This document shows, piece by piece, positions 13,607-22,171 of a DNA stretch of 25,415 nt. Origin of the DNA: CAZUDI01 sp964618975. GTDB lineage: Bacteria; Desulfobacterota; Desulfomonilia; UBA1062. The stretch's first letter is position 1; each line of letters opens with the position of its first letter. The notes beneath the pieces were generated by a model. That model did not search any database and was not told where the DNA came from. It saw only the letters and a list, made by a program, of their open reading frames with translations. The stretch lies in contig CAZUDI010000053.1 in assembly GCA_964618975.1 (NCBI GenBank), positions 1 to 25,415 on the forward strand, written 5' to 3'. Made by a program: the position numbers and the translations under genes.

Positions 13607-14332
13607 CTACTCCCCATAGCGCTTCACGAGCTCGTAGATGGCCTCTTCGATGCATGCCCTGAGGGCCTGGTCGATGCCCTCCTTGGACTCGCGATCGATA
13701 TTGAGATCTGCCCCGCCCAGGCTCTTCTTGGTGAAGTTCTGGGCGAAGGAGCCGATGCCCTGGGCCGAGAATCCGCCCTGTTTGATGGGTTTGCGCACGT
13801 TGACGGCATCCAGCACCACCCCGTTGCTGGCGTCGATCACGCGCACATCCAGGCCGAGGTTGGCCTTCTGTCCGCTGGTCTCCAGGCCCAGTCCCTTGAA
13901 GGTCCCGCCCAGGCCGGTGCGGCTCTCGTCGGGGTTGGCCTCGGAGATGGTGCCCTCGAAGATGAAGGCGGCCCCGGCCAGCTGCTGGTTGGCGATCTCT
14001 CCCGTGGTCAGCCCCTGGGAGTTCATCTGCTTTTCCATCATGACGCCCTCGTTCATGCGCTGGCGCTCGGCCACGGCAAAGGCGCCCGCCTTGATCAGGG
14101 CCGTAGTGAACATGTCGGTCGCCGCCGCGGCGGAGACCTCGGGTACCGAGCTGCGGAATTCGTAGATGGTCACCACCTTGCGGGGGCCCGTCACGCGGGG
14201 CAGGCTCTCCAGCTTTTTGGTGGTGCTGGAGTCGTCTCGTTTGGGGTCCTTTGAGCCCCACCCGGCGCACAACAGGGCACAGGCCAGCACCAGGACCAGG
14301 GTGACAATCTTCGTAAGTCTGCGTGTTGTCAT
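13607..14332 (-). CDS. CsgG-family outer-membrane/periplasmic protein
   Basis: This 241-residue protein matches the CsgG family. RKVVTIYEFRSS begins the core, followed by AAATDMFTTALIKAGAFAVAERQRMN, the conserved TGEIANQQLAGAAFIFEGTISE segment, LGLDVRVIDASNGVVLDAVNVRKP, and a C-terminal helix IEEAIYELVKRYGE. CsgG itself makes the curli secretion channel; shorter relatives such as this one occur in many cell-envelope clusters and need not form pores. The N-terminus has a hydrophobic stretch with VLAC (Cys18), a weak lipobox, so it may be a lipoprotein. ATG 14332 is preferred: AAGGAG lies 7 nt before it, while the ATG at 14338 is too close. It heads the operon with the secreted proteins at 12376 and 11618. 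No csgE, csgF or curlin genes are nearby. Confidence 0.85.
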   Translation of the reverse strand: MTTRRLTKIVTLVLVLACALLCAGWGSKDPKRDDSSTTKKLESLPRVTGPRKVVTIYEFRSSVPEVSAAAATDMFTTALIKAGAFAVAERQRMNEGVMMEKQMNSQGLTTGEIANQQLAGAAFIFEGTISEANPDESRTGLGGTFKGLGLETSGQKANLGLDVRVIDASNGVVLDAVNVRKPIKQGGFSAQGIGSFAQNFTKKSLGGADLNIDRESKEGIDQALRACIEEAIYELVKRYGE

Positions 14333-14397
14333 CTGCATTCTCCTTCTCCTCAAGCTCAAGTGGCCTCCATTGCCCACGGGGTTTTGTGCGGTATCCC

Positions 14398-14414
14398 GCG
14401 GGACCGCGTCCCGC
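14398..14414 (-). other. Hairpin in the leader of the CsgG-family gene
   Basis: A perfect 7-bp stem GCGGGAC-cgc-GTCCCGC stands about 66 bp upstream of the CsgG-family start, in the divergent region (14333-14635) that also must hold the pgi promoter. Its role is unknown. Confidence 0.35.
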
Positions 14415-14485
14415 AGGGCAGGAAACGTATTAACATTATACCGAAAACACTCCCTTTTCAAGATCTATCCCCTGAGATTACGAGG

Positions 14486-14514
14486 TTGACATCTAGAGCC
14501 TATCACCATACTTT
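14486..14514 (+). promoter_or_regulatory. Candidate promoter for the pgi-mutL-miaA operon
   Basis: TTGACA at 14486-14491 is a consensus -35; 17 bp later TACTTT (14509-14514) is a poor -10. The pgi start is about 120 bp downstream. The direction is a guess from the -35 match only. Confidence 0.35.
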
Positions 14515-14635
14515 CATTCTAGACAGGGGGCCTGGCGCCCAAAGGCGAGCCATGACCAGGGTGAAAAGCACCTCGGTGCCCCTTGCGGATTCCCCGGCCC
14601 TCGGGCAGGACAGGGCGGGGTGAAAGGATGGTAGC

Positions 14636-16003
14636 ATGATACGTTTCGACTTCTCCGGAATCTCTCAGGCCCTCATCGGCGGGCACGGCATCGACCCCGC
14701 CGACCTGGAGGCCCTCTCCCCGGCCATAGACGCCGCCCACACGGAAATCCTTGAGCGGCGTGCGAGAGGCGAGATCCTCTTCTACGATCTTCCCGACCAG
14801 CAGGCCGCACTCGACGAGGTTACCACCCTGGCCGCGCACCTGGAACGGCGCTTCTCCACGATCGTCCACCTGGGCATCGGCGGCTCGTCCCTCGGCCCCC
14901 GGACCCTGTTCACGGCCCTGAAGCCGCCCCTGCACAACCTCCACAGCCGCCCGCGGATCTTCTTTATAGACAATGTGGACCCGGAAGAGCTGCACGACCT
15001 CTTCAGCTTCATCAATCCCGCCGAGACCCTCTTCATCGTGGCCAGCAAGTCCGGCGGGACCCCGGAGACGGCGGCGCAGCTCATGCTCGTGCTCGACCTG
15101 CTCCGGCGCACGGTGGGCGAGCGTTTGGCCGAGCACCTCGTCTTCATCACCGACCCCGCAAAGGGGGCCCTGCGCCAGCTCGCGCGTGAGCTCGGCGTGC
15201 CGGCGCTGAGCATCCCGCCACAGATCGGCGGGCGCTTCAGCGTCCTCACACCCGTCGGGCTCCTGCCCGCATGCCTGCTGGGCATCGACATCCACCGCCT
15301 CATGCACGGCGCCCGGCGCATGCGCCCCTGTCTGCTGGAAGCCGACCCCTTCAAGAACCCGGCCTACCTCTTCGGCGCCATCCATTTCCTGGCCATGGCC
15401 CGCGGCGTGAATGTCTGCGTGCTCATGCCCTACGCCGCGGCCCTCAAGGACCTGGCGGACTGGTTCGGGCAACTCTGGGCCGAGAGCCTGGGCAAAAAGC
15501 TCTCCCGCACGGGCAAGGTGGTGCACACCGGCCAGACCCCGGTCAAGGCCCTGGGCGCCACGGATCAGCACTCCCAGGTGCAGCTCTATATGGAGGGGCC
15601 CTTCGACAAGATCATCCACTTCATCACCGTGGGGCGCATGCGGGAAGACCTCACCATCCCGTCCCTGGAAAACACCGGGGAGTCCATGTCCTATCTGGCG
15701 GGCAAGAGCATATCCGAACTGCTTATGTCCGAGGCCCACGGCACGCGGGCCGCCCTGAGCGCCAACGGCCGCATGACCACCCACATCGCGCTCGAATCCC
15801 TCGACGAGGAGACCATGGGGGCGCTGCTGCTTTTCTTCGAGGCCGCCACGGCCTTCACCGGCACCCTGCTGGGCATCGACCCCTTCGACCAGCCCGGGGT
15901 GGAGCTCGGCAAACAGCTCACCTTCGGCCGCATGGGCCGGGAGGGCTACGAACACATGGTCAGGACCTCCGCCAGTGACGAGAGACTTGTGATCGAGATC
16001 TGA
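14636..16003 (+). CDS. pgi: Glucose-6-phosphate isomerase
   Basis: This 455-residue phosphoglucose isomerase interconverts glucose-6-phosphate and fructose-6-phosphate in the cytoplasm. The sugar-phosphate binding SIS motifs are present: GIGGSSLG (80-87), SKSGGTPET (137-145) and GGRFSVLTPVGLLP. So are WAESLGKK, GATDQHSQVQ with the catalytic region, and GVELGK near the C-terminus. The length fits the short bacterial form of about 450 residues, not the 550-residue enterobacterial one. It starts at ATG 14636, preceded by AAAGGA (14622-14627). It is the first gene of a tight operon: mutL begins 3 bp after its stop. No feature suggests transfer; GC matches the neighbours. Confidence 0.97.
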   Translation: MIRFDFSGISQALIGGHGIDPADLEALSPAIDAAHTEILERRARGEILFYDLPDQQAALDEVTTLAAHLERRFSTIVHLGIGGSSLGPRTLFTALKPPLHNLHSRPRIFFIDNVDPEELHDLFSFINPAETLFIVASKSGGTPETAAQLMLVLDLLRRTVGERLAEHLVFITDPAKGALRQLARELGVPALSIPPQIGGRFSVLTPVGLLPACLLGIDIHRLMHGARRMRPCLLEADPFKNPAYLFGAIHFLAMARGVNVCVLMPYAAALKDLADWFGQLWAESLGKKLSRTGKVVHTGQTPVKALGATDQHSQVQLYMEGPFDKIIHFITVGRMREDLTIPSLENTGESMSYLAGKSISELLMSEAHGTRAALSANGRMTTHIALESLDEETMGALLLFFEAATAFTGTLLGIDPFDQPGVELGKQLTFGRMGREGYEHMVRTSASDERLVIEI

Positions 16004-16006
16004 AAC

Positions 16007-17749
16007 ATGCCCCCCATCCGCATCCTTCCCCGCGAGATCGTCAACCGCATCGCCGCCGGCGAGGTGATCGAACGCCCCGCCTCGGTGGTCAAGGAGCTCG
16101 TCGAAAACGCCATCGATGCCGGGTCGGGTTCCATCACGGTGGAGATCGAGGGCGACGGGTGCGCCCTCATCCGCGTGGCGGACAACGGCTGCGGCATGCA
16201 CGCGGACGAGTTGCAGCTCGCCGTGCACCGCCACGCCACCAGCAAGCTCGCAGACGCAGACGACCTCTTCGCCATCACCACCCTGGGATTCCGGGGCGAG
16301 GCCCTGCCGAGCATCCTCTCGGTGAGCCGCACCACCATCGCCTCCCGTCCGGCCGGGGCCGCCCACGGCACCTCCCTGCAGGTGGAAGCCGGCGAGGTGC
16401 TCGAAATCACGCGCACCGGCATGCCGGAGGGCACGATCGTCGAGGTGCGCGACCTCTTCTTCAACACCCCGGCGCGCCGGAAGTTCCTCAAGAGCGCCGC
16501 CACCGAGCAGCGCACCATCATCGACACCGTGGCGCGCTACGCGCTGGCGCGCGCTGCGGCGCGCATGCACCTGAGCGTCAACGGGAGAGAGATCCTCAAG
16601 CTGGCCGAGTCCAGCCCCATGGAAGACCGCATCGCCGCCGTGTTCGGCGACACAAGCCGCACCAAGACGATCCCCTTCAAGCGCCTGAAACCCGGGATCG
16701 GGCTCCATGGCTACCTGGCCCTGCCCGAGCTGAGCCGGCCCTCCCGCGGCGGCATCCTGCCCTTTGTCAACGGCCGGGCGGTCAAAGACCCCACCCTGAG
16801 CGCCGCCGTGATCGAGGGCTACCGCGGGCTGCTCATGACCCGCAAGTTCCCCCTGGCCGTAATCTTCGTGGAGATCGACCCCTCCGCGGTGGACGTCAAC
16901 GTCCATCCCGCCAAGGCCGAGGTGCGCTTCCAGAACCCCTCGGCCGTCTTCGGCCTCATCGTCTCCGCCATCCGCGAGACCCTCGGCGCGCCCGCGCCCG
17001 CGCCCCTGTGGACCGGCGCAGCGGCGCCCGCGGTGCGCGAGCGCCCGGGCCTGATGCCCGCGGCCTTTGCCGGGGCGGCCGCCCCGGACATCGCCCTGCC
17101 CGAGTCCCCCGGGGCCCCGGCCCCGCCGGCGGCCTCCCTTCAGGGGGAGCTCTTCGAGCGCTCTCGAACCTTCTATGCCGACAAGGCCCTCATCGGGACC
17201 CTCAAGGCCACCTACGCCCTGCTGGAGGGCCCCGAGGGGCTCTACATCCTCGACCAGCACGCCAGCCACGAACGGGTGGTCTTCGAGCGCCTCCAGCGCG
17301 TGCACGGCACGGCGCACCAGGCCTCCCAGCTCCTGCTGCACCCGGTGGTCATCGAGCTCGGCCGGGCCGAGTTCGCGGCCTACGAGGAGCTCAAGGGCCT
17401 CCTGGAAGAGGTCGGCATCGACTCGGACGAGTTCGGCGATGGGGCCATCGCCGTGCGCTCCGTGCCGGAGGTGCTGTCCAGGAGCGACATCACCGGCATC
17501 ATCCAGGACCTCGTGCACGCCGTGATCCAGGGGCGGCTGCCGCGCACACCCGACCGGCAGGAGATCCTGGCGCGCATCGCCTGCCACCGCAGCGTGCGGG
17601 CCGGCCGGGAGCTGCAGCGCAGCGAGATCGCGGCCCTGCTCAGCGACCTCGACGCCCTGGGTGCCCCCACGACCTGCCCCCACGGGCGGCCCCTCTTCAA
17701 GCTCATCTTGCTCAGCGAGATCGAACGGTGGATCGGCCGGCGCCCCTGA
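16007..17749 (+). CDS. mutL: DNA mismatch repair protein MutL
   Basis: This 580-residue MutL acts between MutS and the downstream nuclease steps in mismatch repair. The GHKL ATPase domain carries NRIAAGEVIERPASVVKELVENAIDAG, VADNGCGM and TLGFRGEALPSI. The middle (about 340-385) is an Ala/Pro-rich linker. The C-terminal domain has DQHASHERVVFE, which fits the endonuclease pattern DQHA(X)2E(X)4E, together with ACHRSVRAG and CPHGRP that complete the metal site. It is thus predicted to nick DNA itself, as expected where no MutH exists. ATG 16007 follows pgi by 3 bp, and its last codons overlap the miaA start. Confidence 0.97.
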   Translation: MPPIRILPREIVNRIAAGEVIERPASVVKELVENAIDAGSGSITVEIEGDGCALIRVADNGCGMHADELQLAVHRHATSKLADADDLFAITTLGFRGEALPSILSVSRTTIASRPAGAAHGTSLQVEAGEVLEITRTGMPEGTIVEVRDLFFNTPARRKFLKSAATEQRTIIDTVARYALARAAARMHLSVNGREILKLAESSPMEDRIAAVFGDTSRTKTIPFKRLKPGIGLHGYLALPELSRPSRGGILPFVNGRAVKDPTLSAAVIEGYRGLLMTRKFPLAVIFVEIDPSAVDVNVHPAKAEVRFQNPSAVFGLIVSAIRETLGAPAPAPLWTGAAAPAVRERPGLMPAAFAGAAAPDIALPESPGAPAPPAASLQGELFERSRTFYADKALIGTLKATYALLEGPEGLYILDQHASHERVVFERLQRVHGTAHQASQLLLHPVVIELGRAEFAAYEELKGLLEEVGIDSDEFGDGAIAVRSVPEVLSRSDITGIIQDLVHAVIQGRLPRTPDRQEILARIACHRSVRAGRELQRSEIAALLSDLDALGAPTTCPHGRPLFKLILLSEIERWIGRRP

Positions 17750-18645
17750 TCGTCATCACCGGGCCCACCGGGTCCGGCAAGACGGATCTCGCCCTGAGGC
17801 TGGCCGGGCGTTTTGCGCTGGAGGTGATCTCGGCCGACTCCATGCAGGTCTACCGCCACATGGATATCGCCACCGCCAAGCCCACGCCTGAAGAGCAGCG
17901 CCGCCTTAAGCACCACCTCATCGACGTCATCAATCCCGACCAGGAATTCAATGCGGGGCTGTTCGCCTCCCAGGCCCGGGCCCTGGTCGAGGATATCACC
18001 ACCCGCGGGGCCACCCCCGTGGTGGTGGGCGGCACCGGGCTGTACATCCAGGCCCTGCTCTACGGCCTGAGCGCCTCCCCGCCGCAGTGCGCCCCTTTGC
18101 GCCGCGCGCTGGCGTCCCTGAAGGACCGCCGCGGCCAGGCCTTCCTGCGCCAGGCGCTCGTGCGGCTGGACCCCGCCGCGGCCGGGCGTATCGCTGAAGG
18201 TGACACCTCCCGCACCGTGAGGTGCCTGGAGGTGATCCTGCTCACGGGACAGCGCTTAAGCGACCTGAACGCGCACCACGGTTTCAGGGTCCCCTGCTAC
18301 GCCTCAAGTATCTTCTGCCTCATGCCAGAGCGCGAAGAGCTCTACGCGGCCATCGAGGACCGTGTCGAGCGCATGCTCGCTGCCGGCCTCCTGGCCGAGA
18401 CCCGGGCCCTGCTCGAGAGGGGCTACGGGGTGCATTTGCGCTCCATGCGCACCCTGGCCTACAAGCACGTGGTGGGCGTCCTGAACGGGGTCACGCCCCT
18501 CGACGAGGCCCGTCGCCTGATCCAGCGGGATACGCGCCGCTATGCCAAGCGCCAGATCACCTGGTGCCGCGGGCACTACGAGAGCACGTGTTTCTACGGG
18601 GCCGAAGGCGCCCTGAGGGCATTGGCCGCCCGGCTGGGCCCCTGA
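17728..18645 (+). CDS. miaA: tRNA dimethylallyltransferase MiaA
   Basis: This 305-residue enzyme transfers the dimethylallyl group to A37 of tRNAs that read codons starting with U. Walker A GPTGSGKT (12-19), SADSMQVYRHMDIATAKPT with Asp37, HHLIDVINPDQEF and VVVGGTGLYIQALLYG are all characteristic. The open frame runs far upstream through mutL as an out-of-frame shadow. The real start is GTG 17728, which overlaps mutL by 22 bp and puts the Walker A at the normal distance from the N-terminus. mutL-miaA adjacency is widespread in bacteria. No hfq gene follows here; a convergent VanZ-like gene overlaps the 3' end by about 52 bp. Confidence 0.95.
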   Translation: MDRPAPLIVITGPTGSGKTDLALRLAGRFALEVISADSMQVYRHMDIATAKPTPEEQRRLKHHLIDVINPDQEFNAGLFASQARALVEDITTRGATPVVVGGTGLYIQALLYGLSASPPQCAPLRRALASLKDRRGQAFLRQALVRLDPAAAGRIAEGDTSRTVRCLEVILLTGQRLSDLNAHHGFRVPCYASSIFCLMPEREELYAAIEDRVERMLAAGLLAETRALLERGYGVHLRSMRTLAYKHVVGVLNGVTPLDEARRLIQRDTRRYAKRQITWCRGHYESTCFYGAEGALRALAARLGP

Positions 18646-19115
18646 GGATTGAGGAAGGAGCAGATCACGCCGGAGGCACTGGCGAGGACATTCATGATCA
18701 AATCCCGGATCTCGAAGAAGCGTTGCGGCAGGATGGCCTGCACGAGCTCGTCCGTAACCCCGAAGGCGCTCGCCAGGAGCATGCCTCCAGCAAGTCCGTA
18801 GGCCGGACAGGTGGCGGCCACATAGCCGAGCACGCCGTAGGCCAGCAGGTGAAAGACCTCGTTGAGGCACACCCTCAAACTCAGGACGATGAACACCAGG
18901 CTCAAGCAGGCCGCCAGGCACGCGCAGCGCAGCATATCGGGGCGCTGCCGCAGGAAAAGCCCCGCCAAGAACAGGGCGCACGGCAGGCACAGGCCCCACA
19001 CGAAGGCCTGGTAGCCCCCTCCGAGGAGCCCGGCGACCCAGGCGCAGACCGTGGGGCCCTCACGGGTGAAAACCAGCGCGATGCACCCGATGACGGGCGG
19101 GATCAGGGCGTGCAT
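18594..19115 (-). CDS. VanZ-like family membrane protein
   Basis: This 173-residue protein has four or five hydrophobic helices and the VanZ-like signature near its C-terminus: ASAFGVTDELVQAILPQRFFEIRDLIMNVLASASGV. This gives the DE..Q, R and D...N residues of the family. VanZ raises teicoplanin resistance in enterococci, but most family members have unknown roles in the envelope. ATG 19115 has GGAGGAG just upstream; a GTG one codon earlier is less well placed. The gene is convergent to miaA and overlaps its end by about 52 bp. Confidence 0.85.
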   Translation of the reverse strand: MHALIPPVIGCIALVFTREGPTVCAWVAGLLGGGYQAFVWGLCLPCALFLAGLFLRQRPDMLRCACLAACLSLVFIVLSLRVCLNEVFHLLAYGVLGYVAATCPAYGLAGGMLLASAFGVTDELVQAILPQRFFEIRDLIMNVLASASGVICSFLNPQGPSRAANALRAPSAP

Positions 19116-19171
19116 CACTCCTCCTGCCCTTTACTAGTGGGCTCCCGTCCCGGGGAGGTCAAGATCAATTT

Positions 19172-19199
19172 TTGCATCTTTTCAAATATGTGCTAGATT
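19172..19199 (+). promoter_or_regulatory. Candidate extended -10 promoter of ttcA
   Basis: TTGCAT (19172-19177) and TGC-TAGATT (19191-19199, TG at 19191-19192 and -10 at 19194-19199) are 16 bp apart. A transcript starting 6-8 bp after the -10 would begin at or next to the GTG start codon at 19207, so the mRNA could be leaderless. Confidence 0.45.
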
Positions 19200-19206
19200 C
19201 AGGGGC

Positions 19207-19974
19207 GTGAGTCACGATTCCAGGCGTTACTTCGAACGACAGCTGCGCCGCAAGGCCGGCTCTGCCATCCGGGACTTTTGCATGATCCGACCCGGCGACC
19301 GGATCCTGGTGGCCCTCTCGGGGGGCAGGGACTCGCTCGTGATGCTCAAGGTGCTCTGCGACCTCCAGCGGGCCGCGCCCGTGAGCTTCGAGCTGGTGGC
19401 GGTGTACGTAGCCACCGGCTTCGAGCATGATTTTCCCCGCATCGCCCATTGGGTGCAGCGCGAGCTGGGCCTCGAGGTGACGGTCATCGAGTCTCACATC
19501 GCCGCCATCCTCCGGGAGATGAGCGACCCCGACAAGAGTGCCTGTGCCCTGTGCTCGCGCCTGCGCCGGGGCGTCCTCTACCGGACGGCCCTTGCCATGG
19601 GGGCCTCGTCCATCGCGCTGGGCCATCACCGTGACGACATCCTCGAGACCTTTGTCCTGCGCTGCCTGTACACAGGCCAGATCGGCGCCATGGCGCCCGC
19701 GCGGGTCTCGAACGACGGGAAAAACCGCATCATCCGTCCGCTGGCCTATTGTCCCGGGGATCTCGTCGAGCGCTACTTTGCCTTTCTCGGCGTGGAGCCG
19801 GTGCAGTATAGCTGCCCCATCCGACCCGACAGCAAACGGGACCTGGTACGCCGCTACTTAGATCTTATCGAGCAGGAGATCCCCCGGGCCAGAGATTCCC
19901 TCTTTGCCTCGCTGGGCAATATTGATATGAAGAGCATGTGTATCAGGGAGGATGACCATGCGGATAATCATTGA
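19207..19974 (+). CDS. ttcA: TtcA-family tRNA 2-thiocytidine synthetase
   Basis: This 255-residue PP-loop ATPase matches TtcA, which makes 2-thiocytidine at tRNA position 32. The PP-loop is SGGRDS (38-43) where most relatives have SGGKDS. The pair Cys113/Cys116 in ACALCSRLRRG and Cys203 in QYSCPIRPDSKR would hold the iron-sulfur cluster, and GHHRDDILETF is also conserved. The start is GTG 19207 with no good ribosome binding site; the next in-frame ATG (codon 26) would cut away the helix before the PP-loop. The 3' end overlaps the downstream YciO-like gene by 17 bp. Confidence 0.9.
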   Translation: MSHDSRRYFERQLRRKAGSAIRDFCMIRPGDRILVALSGGRDSLVMLKVLCDLQRAAPVSFELVAVYVATGFEHDFPRIAHWVQRELGLEVTVIESHIAAILREMSDPDKSACALCSRLRRGVLYRTALAMGASSIALGHHRDDILETFVLRCLYTGQIGAMAPARVSNDGKNRIIRPLAYCPGDLVERYFAFLGVEPVQYSCPIRPDSKRDLVRRYLDLIEQEIPRARDSLFASLGNIDMKSMCIREDDHADNH

Positions 19975-20581
19975 CGCACAGAAACCCAAGCCCCGGGTGG
20001 TCAAGCGTGTGCTCGACATCCTGGAGGGGGGGGGTATCATCGTCTACCCCACGGACACGGTCTATGGTCTGGGGTGCGGCATCTCCAACAAGAAGGGCAT
20101 CGACCGCATCAACGCCATCAAGGGCTCCGCCAAGCCCATGAGCATCATGCTCGCCGACCTGAAGGGCATCAGCGCGTACGCCAAGGTGAGCAACGAGGCC
20201 TTCCGCGTGCTGCGCACGATCCTCCCGGGACCCTATACCGTGGTGCTCCCGGCCACACGACTGGTGCCCCGGCTGCTGCAGTCGAACCGCAAGTCCATCG
20301 GGGTGCGCATTCCCAACCACTGGTTCTGCCAGGCCCTCATCGCCGAACTGGGCGAACCGATCATCACCACGAGTGTGCCCATGGACAATGAACGCCTGCA
20401 CATCGATCCGCTGGAGATCGAGGCCGACCTGGGGCACTGCGTGGACGCGGTGATCGACAGCGGGATCCTGCCCGACGTGCCCTCGACGGTGCTCTCCCTG
20501 GAGTCCCCGGAGATCCACGTCATCCGCCGGGGACTGGGTCCGGTGGACTTCCTTGAATACCCGCTGGAGACGGGCGACTAG
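19958..20581 (+). CDS. Sua5/YciO/YrdC-family protein, YciO type
   Basis: This is a 207-residue member of the family that includes the threonylcarbamoyl-AMP synthase TsaC/YrdC. It has IIVYPTDTVYGLGCGISN and AIKGSAKPMSIMLADL for nucleotide binding, LPGPYTVVLPAT, and SIGVRIPNHWF with EPIITTSVPM. The segments VLRTILPGPYTVVL and VPRLLQSNRKSIGVRIP resemble E. coli YciO more than YrdC, so I do not assign tRNA t6A synthesis with certainty. ATG 19958 is 6 nt after AGGGAGG (19945-19951); ATG 19952 is too close. It overlaps the end of ttcA and is followed directly by the RNase G gene, so the three are co-transcribed. Confidence 0.88.
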   Translation: MRIIIDAQKPKPRVVKRVLDILEGGGIIVYPTDTVYGLGCGISNKKGIDRINAIKGSAKPMSIMLADLKGISAYAKVSNEAFRVLRTILPGPYTVVLPATRLVPRLLQSNRKSIGVRIPNHWFCQALIAELGEPIITTSVPMDNERLHIDPLEIEADLGHCVDAVIDSGILPDVPSTVLSLESPEIHVIRRGLGPVDFLEYPLETGD

Positions 20582-22048
20582 ATGAAAAAGATGCTGATCA
20601 ATGCCATGCACGCCGAGGAGATCCGCGTGGCCGTCGTGGAGGACAGCCTCCTCAAGGAGCTCTACATCGAGAGCTCGCTGAAGGAGCAGCTGCGTGGTAA
20701 CATCTATAAAGGCAGGATCTCCCGCGTCGAGCCGAGCCTGAACGCGGTTTTCGTGGATTACGGCAAGGAGAAGAACGGCTTCCTGCCGTTGCAGGACATC
20801 AATCCGGCCTTCATCCCCGGGGCCCCCCGGGGGACGCGGGACCTCCAGTCCCATCTGCGCAAGGGCATGGACATCCCGCTGCAGGTCAGCCGCGAGGAAA
20901 AGGGGGGCAAGGGGGCACTGCTGACCATGAACATCTCGCTGCCCGGCCGGTACATGGTGCTCATCCCGCGTCACGACCTGGCCGGCATCTCGCGCAAGAT
21001 CGAGGATGAGGCGCAGCGCAAGCGGCTCAAGGACATCATCGCCCAGCTCGACCCCCCCGAGGACATGGGGATCATCGTGCGCACGGCCGGCATGGGCAAG
21101 ACCAAAACCGATCTCTCCAAGGACTTCGCCTACCTGTTCAGGCTCTGGAAAAGCATCGAGGAGGAGATCGCCTCCGCCCCCAGCCCTTCCCTCATCTACC
21201 GCGAGGGTGACATCATCATCCGCTGTATCCGCGACTACTTCACCACCGACATCACGGAGATCTTCATCGACGACGAGGAGACCCTCAAACGCGCCTCGGT
21301 CTTCATGAAGAGCGTCATGCCGCGCCACAAACACCTCATCAAACACTACAAGGAAGGCCGGCCCCTGTTCACAAAATACGAGCTGGAGCGTCAGATCCAG
21401 GGCATCTACAACAAGCAGGTGCGCCTGAAGTCGGGTGGCACCCTGATCATCGAGCAGACCGAGGCCATGGTGGTCATCGACGTGAACTCCGCCCAATCCA
21501 CCAACAACCGGGACATCGAGGACACGGCCTACACCACCAACATCGAGGCCGCTTCCGAAATCGCCCGGCAGCTCATCCTGCGGGATCTCGGCGGCCTGAT
21601 CGTGATCGATTTCATCGACATGCGCTCAAAAGACCACATCCGCAAGGTGGAAAAGGCCCTCAAGGACGAGCTCAAGGTGGACAAGGCCCACCTGGTGCTC
21701 GGCCGCATCTCCCAGTTCGGCATCATGGAGCTCTCCCGTGAACGCCTCTCCCCCCCGCTGATCGAGAAGAGTCACGTCACCTGCGATGCCTGTGACGGTT
21801 CGGGCATGATCCGCTCGGTGGAGTCCTCCGCCTTCATGGCGCTGCGGGAGGTGCACCTTTATGTCAACCGCAACAAGGCTGCGCGCGTGACCATGGAGCT
21901 GCCCGAGGACGTGGCCTCCTACCTGCTCAACCAGCAGCGCCGGCATCTCATCCGTCTGGAGCAGGACTTCGGCACCGAAATCCATATCCATGCCAGCAAG
22001 GACCTGAAGCGCGGACAGGCCATCATCGACGGCAACAGGGAACGCTGA
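20582..22048 (+). CDS. rng: Ribonuclease G (Rne/Rng family)
   Basis: This 488-residue protein is the size of RNase G, without the long C-terminal scaffold of RNase E. The S1 domain spans about 35-118 (GNIYKGRISRVEPSLNAVFVDYG). The catalytic magnesium Asp residues are Asp300 in MVVIDVNSAQ and Asp343 in VIDFIDM, and the Zn-link is CDACDGSG (Cys401, Cys404). It cleaves single-stranded AU-rich RNA in 16S rRNA 5'-end maturation and mRNA turnover. It starts at ATG 20582 immediately after the stop of the YciO-like gene, and ends 26 bp before a strong terminator. Confidence 0.95.
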   Translation: MKKMLINAMHAEEIRVAVVEDSLLKELYIESSLKEQLRGNIYKGRISRVEPSLNAVFVDYGKEKNGFLPLQDINPAFIPGAPRGTRDLQSHLRKGMDIPLQVSREEKGGKGALLTMNISLPGRYMVLIPRHDLAGISRKIEDEAQRKRLKDIIAQLDPPEDMGIIVRTAGMGKTKTDLSKDFAYLFRLWKSIEEEIASAPSPSLIYREGDIIIRCIRDYFTTDITEIFIDDEETLKRASVFMKSVMPRHKHLIKHYKEGRPLFTKYELERQIQGIYNKQVRLKSGGTLIIEQTEAMVVIDVNSAQSTNNRDIEDTAYTTNIEAASEIARQLILRDLGGLIVIDFIDMRSKDHIRKVEKALKDELKVDKAHLVLGRISQFGIMELSRERLSPPLIEKSHVTCDACDGSGMIRSVESSAFMALREVHLYVNRNKAARVTMELPEDVASYLLNQQRRHLIRLEQDFGTEIHIHASKDLKRGQAIIDGNRER

Positions 22049-22074
22049 AGGTCGCATCCGCAAGAACCATCGTC

Positions 22075-22116
22075 CTGCCCGGAGGCCCTGCCTCCGGGCA
22101 GATATTTCATTTTTTC
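22075..22116 (+). terminator. Rho-independent terminator of the ttcA-yciO-rng operon
   Basis: A perfect 12-bp stem CTGCCCGGAGGC (22075-22086), loop CCT, GCCTCCGGGCAG (22090-22101) is followed by a T-rich tract ATATTTCATTTTTT. It is the clearest intrinsic terminator in the window. Confidence 0.93.
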
Positions 22117-22171
22117 TCATGATTTCCATAATGATTTATTTTCGGGCGGCCGATAGGTCACCTGTGTACGC

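Noticed and set aside
13607..14332. A complete curli operon
   Set aside because: Only a CsgG-family protein is present; no CsgE, CsgF or curlin-repeat protein was found, so curli assembly is not claimed.
14519..17683. 1054-codon - strand open frame opposite pgi and mutL
   Set aside because: It is an antisense frame produced by high third-position GC; pgi and mutL on the + strand are unmistakable.
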